In this document: piece by piece, positions 1 to 9,832 of the stretch
Layout of the letters: each line of letters starts with the position of its first letter
Numbering within the stretch: position 1 is the first letter of the stretch
From: an uncultured Tolumonas sp.
GTDB taxonomy: Bacteria > Pseudomonadota > Gammaproteobacteria > Enterobacterales > Aeromonadaceae
Reading direction: 5' to 3'
Assembly (NCBI RefSeq): GCF_963678185.1
Contig: NZ_OY782757.1
Span: 2,725,001 to 2,789,000, forward strand
Length of the DNA: 64,000 nucleotides
The notes under the pieces: model-generated
Told to the model about the DNA's origin: nothing
Seen by the model: the letters and a program-made list of their open reading frames with translations, nothing else
Databases searched by the model: none
Translations under genes and position numbers: made by a program

Positions 1-242
1 AAGGTTCCGGTTGTCACAACTGTAATTTTACCGGTTATCAAGGTCGGATCGGTGTGTATGAGTTATTGGAGCTTGATCTGCCAATGATGGATGCCTTGCG
101 AAGCAATGATGCGGAAAGTTTTGCCCGTGCCGCACGGGAAAGTAAACACTACCGACCGTTAGTAAATGTTGCGCTGGATTATGCCGGGCAGGGGATCACC
201 TCGTTAGATGAAGTGTTACGTCTTGCCGAGGTGGTGATCTAA
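1..242 (+). CDS. mshE: MSHA pilus assembly ATPase MshE, C-terminal fragment
   Basis: The 5' part lies outside the window; the reading frame is open from base 3. The visible ~79 residues begin GSGCHNCNFTGYQGRIGVYE, the C-terminal signature of GspE/PilB-type secretion ATPases, with the CxxC metal-binding pair and the TGYxGRxGVYELL block. In the family this cytoplasmic hexameric ATPase powers pilin polymerisation. In Vibrio cholerae MshE the N-terminal domain binds c-di-GMP, but that domain is not visible here. The stop is followed two bases later by mshG, so the two are one operon. The name rests on the msh genes downstream; on its own the fragment could be any PilB/GspE protein. Confidence 0.85.
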   Translation, partial: GSGCHNCNFTGYQGRIGVYELLELDLPMMDALRSNDAESFARAARESKHYRPLVNVALDYAGQGITSLDEVLRLAEVVI

Positions 243-244
243 GC

Positions 245-1471
245 ATGCCGCACTATCATTTCAAAGGGCGTGATAATCAGGGTAATGCCGTCAGTGGTGA
301 GCTGGATGGTGCCAATGAAATGGCCGTCGCGGAACAACTGATGCGGCGCGGCATTATGCCAACCGCCCTGACTGAGCAGAAAGCAAAATCAGCTGGTATC
401 ACGCTGAACTGGTCGTTGTCTTTCTCTAAACGCATTTCACTGGAAGAGCTGGTGATGTTCACACGTCAGATGTACGCACTGACGAAAGCCGGTATTCCTA
501 TTTTACGGGCTATTCACGGGCTGGAAGAAAATGCGCGGGGTGAGGTGTTGCGTCGTGCCTTAGCCACCTTAAAAGAAGATTTAGGCAACGGTAAACCAAT
601 TTCAGTATCCATGCAGGCACACCCTGATGTGTTCAGTAGCCTGTTTGTGGCCATCATCCATGTCGGTGAGAATACCGGTAAGCTGGAAGAGGCTTTTTTA
701 CAGCTCACCCGTTATTTTGAGCTGGAGATGGAAACCCGCAAACGCATTAAAACCGCATTGCGCTATCCGGGGTTTGTACTGATCGCGTTAGCGATCGCCA
801 TGACTGTGCTGAATATCTTTGTTATTCCGACCTTTGCCAATATCTTTGCTCGCTTTGGCGCCGAATTACCGTGGGCGACCAAAGTATTACTGGCGACATC
901 GCATTTTTTTGTCAGCTATTGGCCAGCTTTGCTCGCCGGAACCGGATTGACGGTGTTCGTTGTGCGCCGCTGGCTAAAGACAGCAACCGGCATGATGTTT
1001 TGGCATCGCCATCAATTGCGTTTACCCATCGTAGGTTCGATATTGAAACGGGCATTAATGGCGCGCTTTTGCCGCAGTTTTGCCATGATGTTGCGTTCCG
1101 GCATTCCAATCAATCAGGCGCTGAGTATGGTGGCCGATGCGGTCGATAATGTATTTATCGGTCAACATGTTCGTGAAATGCGCAGCGGTGTCGAGCGTGG
1201 TGAAAGCTTATTGCGTATTACAACGAACAGTCATTTATTCACTGGATTGGTGATGCAAATGATCGCGGTCGGTGAAGAGACTGGCATGGTCGATCAGATG
1301 ATCCAGGAGGCAGCGGAATATTATGAACGGGAAGTGGACTACGATTTAAAAACACTGACCGCGAAAATTGAACCGATCTTGATCGTGATCGTTGCCATTA
1401 TGGTGCTGATCCTGGCGTTGGGTATCTTCACCCCAATGTGGGACATGATGCGCGTGTTTAAAGGAAAATAA
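245..1471 (+). CDS. mshG: MSHA pilus inner-membrane platform protein MshG
   Basis: 408 residues, the usual length of GspF/PilC platform proteins. Two type II secretion F domains are visible (about residues 70-195 and 270-395), each with the helical pattern around 'HVGENTGKLEEAF' and 'AVGEETGMVDQMI'. Hydrophobic segments lie near 172-195, 215-240 and 375-398. In the family it sits in the inner membrane, contacts the ATPase and passes pilins into the growing fibre. The start ATG is two bases after the mshE stop and the stop abuts the mshF start, so translation is probably coupled. Identity is firm because the whole msh order follows. Confidence 0.93.
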   Translation: MPHYHFKGRDNQGNAVSGELDGANEMAVAEQLMRRGIMPTALTEQKAKSAGITLNWSLSFSKRISLEELVMFTRQMYALTKAGIPILRAIHGLEENARGEVLRRALATLKEDLGNGKPISVSMQAHPDVFSSLFVAIIHVGENTGKLEEAFLQLTRYFELEMETRKRIKTALRYPGFVLIALAIAMTVLNIFVIPTFANIFARFGAELPWATKVLLATSHFFVSYWPALLAGTGLTVFVVRRWLKTATGMMFWHRHQLRLPIVGSILKRALMARFCRSFAMMLRSGIPINQALSMVADAVDNVFIGQHVREMRSGVERGESLLRITTNSHLFTGLVMQMIAVGEETGMVDQMIQEAAEYYEREVDYDLKTLTAKIEPILIVIVAIMVLILALGIFTPMWDMMRVFKGK

Positions 1472-1918
1472 ATGACTCTTTCGGACAATGCTGAATCGCA
1501 AATATTGGCCTTGTTCCGAATGCTGGTGGTTATGATCGTCATCGGGGTGTTGGCCGCCAGCTTGCTGTATTTTGCACATCAACGTCAGCAAGATACAGCA
1601 GAGGTCGCATTGAAAGTTCGTGCGCAGCTATGGCATGAGCGGCTACCACTGCTTCAACAACAATGGCGGATGCAACATAAGCCAGCGAACTGGAGTGTAG
1701 ATCGTTACCAATTGCAAATGCAGTCATCCGGTTGGCCACTGATAACTAACAAAGAAGATTGTCAGGTTTTATGGAGCGTCATCCTGGGCGAAGAACCAAA
1801 ACCATTGCTGCAGAAGGTAGTGCAACAAGCCCATGGTTGTCGTTACGAGACTGAAACCGCGGCTCTGGATTATGATTTTCAACAACAATTAGTGCAATTT
1901 TCTGCGATCAGGAATTAA
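1472..1918 (+). CDS. mshF: MSHA biogenesis protein MshF
   Basis: 148 residues with one membrane segment near residues 14-34, then a soluble, Gln-rich, presumably periplasmic part with two cysteines (in KEDCQVLW and HGCRYE) that could pair. The start ATG follows the mshG stop directly. It occupies the mshF position between mshG and the pilin gene. No enzymatic motif is visible, and the exact role of MshF in pilus assembly is not established to my knowledge. The name is mainly by position and size. Confidence 0.75.
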   Translation: MTLSDNAESQILALFRMLVVMIVIGVLAASLLYFAHQRQQDTAEVALKVRAQLWHERLPLLQQQWRMQHKPANWSVDRYQLQMQSSGWPLITNKEDCQVLWSVILGEEPKPLLQKVVQQAHGCRYETETAALDYDFQQQLVQFSAIRN

Positions 1919-2043
1919 TTTTGCACATGCTTACTGGTGTAATGATTTACGCATAAGATACAGTCAATTAAGATTGAATCAGGCCTGCATCACACTCAGC
2001 TGGCAAGATGAAATAACCAACAACTTTATAGACAGGAAAAAGT

Positions 2044-2532
2044 ATGAAACGTAGTGCAGGTTTTACGCTGATTGAGCTGATTATTGTCATTGTGATTCTG
2101 GGTATTCTGGCGGTGACTGCCGCACCAAAGTTTATGAATATGCAAGGTGATGCACGTGCGGCTACAGTCCAGGCAATGGAAGCATCCGTGAAGTCCGCGG
2201 CTTCTATGGTTTATTCTAAAGCCATTATTAACGGTATTGATAAAAGTGCGACTGAAAAAAACGTCACGGCTGATAACGTAACGGTTGCTACTCTTTATGG
2301 TTATCCTATCGCTAATAATACTGGCATCGGCCAAGTTCTGGACTTCGGCGCTAGCACTGCCATTGCTACAAGTACATCAGGTGATTTTGGCGATTGGAAT
2401 ATTGATATTAGTGCATCTGATACGTATGTCATCAAACCAAAAGGATTTACTGGCAGTGGTTGCCAAGTGTCTTATACCAAAGCAACATCAACAGCAGCTG
2501 CAACAACGATATCTGTTGTAACTGGCTGTTAA
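2044..2532 (+). CDS. mshA: MSHA major pilin MshA (type IV prepilin)
   Basis: 162 residues. A short leader MKRSAG is followed by FTLIELIIVIVILGILAVTA, the classic type IV prepilin signal: cleavage after Gly6, N-methylated Phe7, Glu at mature position 5. The C-terminal part has two cysteines (GSGCQVSY and the final VVTGC) that should form the D-region disulfide. Only one pilin gene lies between mshF and mshC, whereas Vibrio has mshB and mshA. The VYSKA and LYGYP stretches resemble MshA, and the 125-base leader upstream would suit separate high expression, so I call it the major pilin. MshB is the alternative. Confidence 0.85.
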   Translation: MKRSAGFTLIELIIVIVILGILAVTAAPKFMNMQGDARAATVQAMEASVKSAASMVYSKAIINGIDKSATEKNVTADNVTVATLYGYPIANNTGIGQVLDFGASTAIATSTSGDFGDWNIDISASDTYVIKPKGFTGSGCQVSYTKATSTAAATTISVVTGC

Positions 2533-2543
2533 TTTGATTTTTT

Positions 2544-2930
2544 ATGATCAGTCACCGGGGTTTTACACTAATTGAACTCGTTCTGGTCATAATCTTAATC
2601 GGGGTGCTGGCAGTAACTGCCGCACCCCGTTTCTTTACTGCTTCTGGCTACGATCAGGTTGCCGCTCGTGATCAGCTGATCCAGTTATTACGCCAAGCGC
2701 AGCTACAAACCATGAACAACAGCGCAGAATGTCAGGTTGTTCATTTCGGCAATAACCAATCTTGGATCCCTGCAAACACAGCACAATGTTCAGTGCTGAC
2801 GAGTGGTGAGCAGTTACTTTCCTTTGATGTCTGGGGTCGACCTGTGACATCAGTAACCAGTGTGACGCTGACCGGTGAAACCACAATGAGGGTTTGTATT
2901 GAAGCCGAAGGTTACATTCATGCGTGTTAG
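2544..2930 (+). CDS. mshC: MSHA minor pilin MshC
   Basis: 128 residues starting MISHRG, then FTLIELVLVIILIGVLAVTA, a prepilin peptidase site with the conserved Glu at mature position 5. It is shorter than MshA and has a GspH-like look, with a helix carrying AARDQLIQLLRQAQLQ followed by a beta-rich part. Three cysteines are visible (AECQ, QCSV, HAC). It starts 11 bases after mshA and overlaps mshD by 11 bases. Minor pilins of this kind prime or cap the fibre; which function applies here is not visible. Confidence 0.85.
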   Translation: MISHRGFTLIELVLVIILIGVLAVTAAPRFFTASGYDQVAARDQLIQLLRQAQLQTMNNSAECQVVHFGNNQSWIPANTAQCSVLTSGEQLLSFDVWGRPVTSVTSVTLTGETTMRVCIEAEGYIHAC

Positions 2931-3513
2931 CCGACGCATTTCTTCGGGCTTTACTTTGCTGGAGCTAGTAGCAGGCATTGCGTTGTTTGCAGTCGTGCTG
3001 TTACTGATCACAGGTGCTTTTTTGCCGATGATTAATAAACAAAACCAGCCTATCTATCAGATCCGCGCTGCTGAGTTGGCACAGGCGATATTGCAGGAAG
3101 CGTTGGCGCGTTCGTATGACGAAAACTCAGACCGTACCGGTAAAACTGAGGCCGGGAAATATCAGTATTGTGGCAACATTGATCCGGCTAACATCTTAAC
3201 TGAAACCAGTGCAGCTTTAGGGAGTTGTTCCTCTACTCTGGGCGCAGAAAGCGGTGAAACTTATACCACCTTTGATGATATCGACGATTTTAATCTTTAC
3301 TGTAACGCACCAATCACAGGCAGTGCTTTCGCGCAGCTGCAAGGGCTGGATACTTCGTTGTATGAGAATTACAGCATCAAAGTTTGTGTGGAAAATGCAC
3401 CGGAACTACTGGGATTAACCGCTCGCAATGATGTCGCGAAAAAAGTCACGGTGACAGTAACCACTCCTGCCGGTGAGGCGATCCCATTTACCAGCTACCG
3501 GAGTAACTATTGA
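2920..3513 (+). CDS. mshD: MSHA minor pilin MshD
   Basis: 197 residues from the ATG at 2920, giving MRVSRRISSG then FTLLELVAGIALFAVVLLLI, a type IV prepilin leader with cleavage after Gly10. An earlier TTG at 2899 in the same frame would only lengthen the leader inside mshC, so I reject it. The body has several cysteines (QYCGN, GSCSS, LYCN, KVCV), as in GspI/MshD-type minor pilins. It overlaps mshC by 11 bases, and its TGA shares a base with the mshO ATG, so the three are translationally linked. Confidence 0.85.
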   Translation: MRVSRRISSGFTLLELVAGIALFAVVLLLITGAFLPMINKQNQPIYQIRAAELAQAILQEALARSYDENSDRTGKTEAGKYQYCGNIDPANILTETSAALGSCSSTLGAESGETYTTFDDIDDFNLYCNAPITGSAFAQLQGLDTSLYENYSIKVCVENAPELLGLTARNDVAKKVTVTVTTPAGEAIPFTSYRSNY

Positions 3514-4343
3514 TGCGTTATCGAGGGTTTACGCTGGTTGAATTGGTAGTAGTGATTGTTTTACTGGGCATTATCGGCACCATCTCATCTCGTTTTATTG
3601 GTCAAACGGTACAACTGTATAGCGACAGTGCCATTCAGCAGCAACGTATTGCCGAAGCCCGGTTTGTATTGGAACGTCTGAGTCGGGAAATCGCGGGTGT
3701 TCATCCCTTCAGTTTACGTGACCCGTTTGCTAGTAATGCGACATATCAAGGTAAATGTATTGAATATATTCGAATTGCTGCAGTCAGCTCTTATCTGGGC
3801 TCGGCGACGGCCAGTGCTGCACTAAGTGTGATTGAAAATCCGAATGACGTATTACAAACAGGCAATGTATCTGCACTCTCTGTTGCTCGACGGGTCTCTG
3901 TGCATTCACAAGATGCCACCGATCTTTATTCCTCTGCAGATAACAATAGCGTTAAAGCAATCTCTGCTTTTTCAGCGCTAAATAACTCTGCGACTTTTTC
4001 GGCCGCATTCAGTTCTGATTCAACGGGAAAACGTTATACCGTGCTGGATAAAAATGGCCCGGTGAGCTGGTGTATGTTTAATAATCAGCTTTATCGTTAT
4101 GCGAACTACAATACGAATTATGGTACAGCGAAAACAGTCGATTGGTTTATCGCACAGGCAACAGCCGGTTCCGCTTACAGCAGTTTAATGGCGGAACATG
4201 TTAGCAGCAGTAGTTTGTTTAAAGTGACAGCTCCTACGTTGTCACACAACGCAGCGCTTGATCTGTCGCTACAGCTCACCACCGACAGTGACGGGAATAA
4301 ACTGATCCTGAACCGGCGTATGCAGGTGAATTATGTCCCCTGA
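3513..4343 (+). CDS. mshO: MSHA minor pilin MshO
   Basis: 276 residues from the ATG at 3513 (TGATG junction with mshD); a TTG three bases earlier is less likely. Leader MRYRG is followed by FTLVELVVVIVLLGIIGTIS, a clear prepilin signal. The length and the motif ARFVLERLSREI resemble GspJ/PilW-type pilins, which is how MshO is usually described. It overlaps mshP by 11 bases. It is expected to be inserted in the inner membrane and join the pilus tip complex with MshD, MshP and MshQ. Confidence 0.85.
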   Translation: MRYRGFTLVELVVVIVLLGIIGTISSRFIGQTVQLYSDSAIQQQRIAEARFVLERLSREIAGVHPFSLRDPFASNATYQGKCIEYIRIAAVSSYLGSATASAALSVIENPNDVLQTGNVSALSVARRVSVHSQDATDLYSSADNNSVKAISAFSALNNSATFSAAFSSDSTGKRYTVLDKNGPVSWCMFNNQLYRYANYNTNYGTAKTVDWFIAQATAGSAYSSLMAEHVSSSSLFKVTAPTLSHNAALDLSLQLTTDSDGNKLILNRRMQVNYVP

Positions 4344-4788
4344 TCGCAACTCCTCAAATATATCCTTTGTTAAGTCACAGCAGGGGTCAATGCTGGTGAT
4401 GGCAGTTTTTATTATTGTTATCTTTGGCTTGTTAGCCTCGGCATTGAGTAGCATTCTGAGTTCTTCACAAGATACGGTGAGTTATGAGGTTTTAGGTGTT
4501 AGGGCTCAGGCTACAGCGAATGCGGGTTTGGAAGCTGGGTTATATCGTGTTTTGCGTAACTCCGTTGCCTGTAATGTCATACCTGCAGCCAGCACATCCC
4601 TTACCGTCGCTATTGATAATACCGTTGTTGGGCTAGCACAATGCAGTGTGAACGTGACTTGTAACCAACGTGCGGCGATCAATGGTAGCACCGCTACGTA
4701 TTATATTTTAAATAGTACTGGTACCTGTGTGGCTGGTAATAACAAACTTACCGCGACACGAAATCTGAAAGCTGAGGTACGGCGATGA
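4333..4788 (+). CDS. mshP: MSHA biogenesis protein MshP
   Basis: 151 residues. The N-terminus has a polar stretch ending QQGS followed by MLVMAVFIIVIFGLLASALS, a single membrane helix of the PilX/GspK type. It lacks the usual FTLIE box, so processing is uncertain. The helix is followed by the motif RAQATANAGLEAGLYR, as in PilX-like proteins. Cysteines at SVACNV, LAQCSV, VTCNQ and GTCVAG could make two disulfides. It overlaps mshO by 11 bases, and its stop overlaps the mshQ start as ATGA. The name comes from the motif and position. Confidence 0.83.
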   Translation: MSPDRNSSNISFVKSQQGSMLVMAVFIIVIFGLLASALSSILSSSQDTVSYEVLGVRAQATANAGLEAGLYRVLRNSVACNVIPAASTSLTVAIDNTVVGLAQCSVNVTCNQRAAINGSTATYYILNSTGTCVAGNNKLTATRNLKAEVRR

Positions 4789-7700
4789 CAAAGGCTACCT
4801 TACGTTATGTCGTAGTGTTGTTTTGCTGTCTAATGAGTCATTTCGCATCGGCTGATGTGGTACTGATCGGCAATATGAACATTGGTGATAATAGTAGTAA
4901 CGCAATAAATCCTACTAAATTGGTGGGACTAAGTAGCAGTGTTTATACGCCAGGTGCTCATCCTATTCATTTCACTCTGTCGCAATCGGGTGTGGTGACA
5001 CAGCTGAAGGCAAATAGCTTATCCGGCTTTCATCATGGCGTTAACTTCGTCGTTTGGAATAGCTCAGATCAGGTGGTTATCAGTCAAATGGCTACCGATG
5101 CACAACCGAACCTGATTACTGGTTCGTGGTCTTTAGCTGCGGGCGATTATCGTATGGCGGTGTGGGGGCAATGCATCAAAAAGAACAGCTATGATGTTAT
5201 ATCGTATTCTTCTTGTTTAAATACTAACGGGCAACAGGAATGGGATGATATCAATTTTACCAATATCACCCTGACGGGTATCAATTCATCAACGGTTAAC
5301 TTTATACAGCGGCTGCATATCGGTAATAAGAGTGCTACAACTTGGTACCCGCCATCTCCTTCTGCCAATGTTTCTGTTTCAGATTCAGCCAGTGGTGCTG
5401 CCATTAGTTCTGATGGGACAGGCCTCTCGGTTATTTACTCTTTTGCTGTTACTACTGATTCGACACTAACCAAACTAGCTTTATTTAACATGACCGACTG
5501 GCAAACAGTCGGTGCCTCACGGATTCAGGTCCGGCATAAAAACAGTAGCACTTATCTTTGGCAATATTCGTTTAGCATTAATGGTGACTTCCCGCCATGG
5601 CAGCCTAACCTTATTTTATCCCCGGGTAATTATGAAATTGTGATCAGTACTGATTACTCATCTTTGCCTGATACTGATGATATATCTTGGGATGATGTTG
5701 TTATTACAACAACGCCTTATACGTTAACTTATCAATGTTCGATGGTATTTCCCTATCCATTACAAGGGCGAAGTAATACCGACTATGTTAATTTAGCAAG
5801 TAATGAATATGGATATCTGGCTGCCAGGATCTGGGGAACGCAGGGGGGGAAACTAGGATATCAATCTTCATCGCAAATTTTGCATCCTGGTAGTACGAGT
5901 AGCGGTAATACAATTGTTGATGGTAATTGTGATAATAAATTATGTATTACAGATAAATTGGCGGGAGCTATTTCATTGCCGTCATATCCCTTTCCTTTAA
6001 ACAGTGGTACATCGTTAACCCTTGACTATAACCAATCTAAAATTCTTACTGCTGCAGATGGATATAATTTCGGGACTATCACGACCAATTATCAATCATC
6101 ACTGAGTTTTTCGGTGTCTGGTGTAACAATAAAAAACTTAGTTATTGGTAGCGATCTGCCTGGTAAATCTTATACGGTGAAATTTACAGCTGGAGAGTAT
6201 TGGATTGAAAATATAACGATGGGAGATAGCGCATCTATCGTTTTGGATGGTAATGTGATTTTGCATGTAAAAAATATGAATATGAGTTCGGCTAATCTTG
6301 TAAATAGTAATGGCATTAATAAAGGTGGGACAGTTTCAAAATTACTATTAGTTATTTATGACTCGCTCTATCTGGGTAATGGTTCTACTTTATCTGGACT
6401 CATATATCAGTCGGATTCTGCATCTAGTGCAATAACGCTTTCATCAGCCTCATATATTTACGGTAGAATTAATGCACATAATGTTCAATTTGAAAATGGA
6501 AGTGTTGTTGATAGCTCTAGTTATAATTGTGCCGGCACCACCCCCGTTATTAATCATTATGAAATTAGTTATCCATCAAGCCAAATTACCTGCGAGCCGG
6601 CAGAAATAACTATTAATGCTTGTACCAACAGTGATACAAGCTCATGCACGAAAGATACGACGGCCAGCTCTTCGGTTACATTGTCTGCTCCTACATCCGG
6701 CTGGAGCAGTAATCCGGTCACATTAACAAGCGGCTCTGGAACGGTGTCTCTTAACCATTATGCGGTTGGCAATGTAACGCTGGGGCTGAGTTCCGCATCG
6801 TATACCTGCTTTAAAAACGGGGTGGTAGACAGTTCCTGCCAGTTACCGTTTGTTTCTTCGGCATTTTCATTTGATTTCCCGACTTTCTATGCAGGCGGTA
6901 AAACTAGTGATATTCGTGATGTCACATTAAAGGCATTGCAGGTATCAGAGACTAATCCTGCCAACTGCACTTCATTGTTTGTGGGGAAGACGGTGAATGT
7001 TAATTTCTCTAGGCAGAACATATTGCCAACAACTGCCAGTTCAAAAAGCCCAACAGTAAACGGTACGGCTATCAGTACTAATACTCCGGTACCGCTGATT
7101 TTTGATAGCGCCGGATTAGCTCATATTATCTTAGCTTATCAAGATGCCGGCGTACTGGGGATTAATGCATCATATTCAACAACAGACAGCACTGCTGGAA
7201 CCTTATCTATTTCTGGATCAGATACTGTTGCGGTATTGCCTGATCGAATTCAGCTAACTGCTGATGGACAGCCTGCCTGCGATGGTACAGATGATAAAAC
7301 CTATGCTGCTTGCAAAACATATAAAAAAGCAGGGGAGATATTTACACTTTCTGCTCAGGCCGGTTATCTAAACGCAGATGGCACATCCTTTATTCCAACC
7401 AATAATTTCACCCCAGAGTCATCGGTCAAACCGCTATTGATGCATAAACTGGTTGCACCCTCTACCTCCACGGGTGGTACATTACCTGCCTTGGCCTCAA
7501 TACCCGTGTCTTTTTCCTCCGGTATTGCGACGATACCTGTGAGTGAAAATGATGTTGGTTTTTATCAGTATGGTGTCGCTGAATTTGTGCCTTACCCCTC
7601 TTATCAAAATGAATTGTCGCCGCTTACTGTGCCAATAACCTTGAGTACTGCAGTCGGTCGCTTTGTGCCAGCTCAGCTAAAAGCAACAGTTATCGCAAAT

Positions 7701-8615
7701 GGATCACTGACAACTGATACTTGCGCTAATCAAACATCCGCAACACTAGGTTATACCGGTCAGGCCTTGCGTTTTGCAACTATGCCTACGCTAAGTGTGA
7801 CTGCGTTAGGTAGTGATGGCTCAACAGTTATGAAAAATTATCAGGGGGCTTTTGCAAAAATCACTTCAGCTACACCGAGTGGTTCCGGTGCTTTTACTGC
7901 CAATTTGCTGCCAAAAAATAATGTGAATAGTTTGACGAGCTTAGCCTCGTGGGCCGCCGGTAGCTGGTCCACATTAACGAATGCTTATAATCTGTTGTAC
8001 AGTTTTGGTGCTGATGACCGTTTTACTTTCACGAAAACGAATAGCAATCAGGTAGCGCCTTTTGAAACATCAATGACCATTTCCGCACTGGCAGACAGTG
8101 ATGGCGTCTCTGCATCATCACTGCCTCTGAATCTATTACCTGTGGCGCCAGATGCCAGCGCATTTAAAGTTTATAGCGGTCGCCTGACGCTGGAAAGCGT
8201 AAATGGTGCTGAAAATAATGGCTTGGCATTACCGTTTTATATGCAGTATTGGAATGGTTCGGCATATGCCATTAACAGTGCGGATAACTGTACTAGTTTG
8301 ACCGGCAATGCTTTGCAAATGAATAATCAGACCAACTGGACCGGTATTCCATTGCGGGTTGCCAGTGCCACAAACAGTGTTGCGACCACAACGGCCTCGC
8401 TTTTCCCGGCTAAAGTGTCATCAGGCGTAGGGGCTATCAGTTTCACCGCGCCGAATGCTTCCGGTTGGGTCGATATTGCGGCGACTTCATCTTTGCCGGA
8501 TTGGATGAAGGATTTTACTTTGCCATCAGGGCTAACGCCTGCTCGTGCCAGCTTTGGTTATTATCACGGGAATGACCGTTTAATTTATCGGCGAGAGGTG
8601 TTTGGCGGTCAATAA
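4785..8615 (+). CDS. mshQ: MSHA pilus tip/adhesin-like protein MshQ
   Basis: 1276 residues with an N-terminal signal peptide (hydrophobic to about residue 23, cut near FASA-DV) and no other membrane segment, so it should be exported. The first ~330 residues are beta-sandwich-like. Residues about 320-590 are rich in short hydrophobic/Asn/Gly repeats (GNCDN, GVTIKNLVIG, GDSASIVLDGNVILHVKN) and look like a beta-helix. From about 600 to the end it matches what I recall of the large conserved C-terminal region of MshQ, with many spaced cysteines. It is the last gene of the operon and starts inside the mshP stop codon. The part from about 5700 to 6550 is visibly more A+T-rich than its surroundings, and a G7 run lies at 5843-5849. 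It probably sits at the pilus tip as ligand-binding subunit (inference). Confidence 0.85.
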   Translation: MTKATLRYVVVLFCCLMSHFASADVVLIGNMNIGDNSSNAINPTKLVGLSSSVYTPGAHPIHFTLSQSGVVTQLKANSLSGFHHGVNFVVWNSSDQVVISQMATDAQPNLITGSWSLAAGDYRMAVWGQCIKKNSYDVISYSSCLNTNGQQEWDDINFTNITLTGINSSTVNFIQRLHIGNKSATTWYPPSPSANVSVSDSASGAAISSDGTGLSVIYSFAVTTDSTLTKLALFNMTDWQTVGASRIQVRHKNSSTYLWQYSFSINGDFPPWQPNLILSPGNYEIVISTDYSSLPDTDDISWDDVVITTTPYTLTYQCSMVFPYPLQGRSNTDYVNLASNEYGYLAARIWGTQGGKLGYQSSSQILHPGSTSSGNTIVDGNCDNKLCITDKLAGAISLPSYPFPLNSGTSLTLDYNQSKILTAADGYNFGTITTNYQSSLSFSVSGVTIKNLVIGSDLPGKSYTVKFTAGEYWIENITMGDSASIVLDGNVILHVKNMNMSSANLVNSNGINKGGTVSKLLLVIYDSLYLGNGSTLSGLIYQSDSASSAITLSSASYIYGRINAHNVQFENGSVVDSSSYNCAGTTPVINHYEISYPSSQITCEPAEITINACTNSDTSSCTKDTTASSSVTLSAPTSGWSSNPVTLTSGSGTVSLNHYAVGNVTLGLSSASYTCFKNGVVDSSCQLPFVSSAFSFDFPTFYAGGKTSDIRDVTLKALQVSETNPANCTSLFVGKTVNVNFSRQNILPTTASSKSPTVNGTAISTNTPVPLIFDSAGLAHIILAYQDAGVLGINASYSTTDSTAGTLSISGSDTVAVLPDRIQLTADGQPACDGTDDKTYAACKTYKKAGEIFTLSAQAGYLNADGTSFIPTNNFTPESSVKPLLMHKLVAPSTSTGGTLPALASIPVSFSSGIATIPVSENDVGFYQYGVAEFVPYPSYQNELSPLTVPITLSTAVGRFVPAQLKATVIANGSLTTDTCANQTSATLGYTGQALRFATMPTLSVTALGSDGSTVMKNYQGAFAKITSATPSGSGAFTANLLPKNNVNSLTSLASWAAGSWSTLTNAYNLLYSFGADDRFTFTKTNSNQVAPFETSMTISALADSDGVSASSLPLNLLPVAPDASAFKVYSGRLTLESVNGAENNGLALPFYMQYWNGSAYAINSADNCTSLTGNALQMNNQTNWTGIPLRVASATNSVATTTASLFPAKVSSGVGAISFTAPNASGWVDIAATSSLPDWMKDFTLPSGLTPARASFGYYHGNDRLIYRREVFGGQ

Positions 8616-8668
8616 CGACTTTAATGAGTAAAGCTTGTTATGATCTATCGATCGGATGAGTCAGGAGC

Positions 8669-8697
8669 TTGCTGATTGGGGCAGGGATTGGTAAAGT
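8669..8697 (+). promoter_or_regulatory. candidate sigma-70 promoter for mreB
   Basis: TTGCTG at 8669-8674 and TAAAGT at 8692-8697, 17 bases apart, in the 126-base gap between mshQ and mreB. The match is modest (3 of 6 and 4 of 6). A second -10-like box, TATGAT at 8639-8644, has no good -35. Some promoter is expected here because mreB is highly expressed and functionally unrelated to the pilus operon. Confidence 0.3.
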
Positions 8698-8720
8698 GGG
8701 GCGTTTTTCGCATCCCGTAA

Positions 8721-9785
<1,065 letters not shown>

Positions 9786-9796
9786 CTGATCTTATC

Positions 9797-9817
9797 GGGC
9801 TACCTCTCCGGTAGCCC
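9797..9817 (+). other. mreB-mreC intergenic hairpin
   Basis: GGGCTACC (9797-9804) and GGTAGCCC (9810-9817) form a perfect 8-bp stem with a TCTCC loop in the 47-base gap between mreB and mreC. No T-run follows, so it is not a classic terminator. It could stabilise the mreB message 3' end or reduce expression of mreCD relative to mreB (inference). Confidence 0.6.
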
Positions 9818-9832
9818 CGAGCCGATAGCATC

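Noticed and set aside
1919-2043. Promoter for mshA in the 125-base gap
   Set aside because: Expected on biological grounds, but no pair of -35 and -10 boxes with acceptable spacing stands out. TTGCAC at 1921 has no fitting -10.
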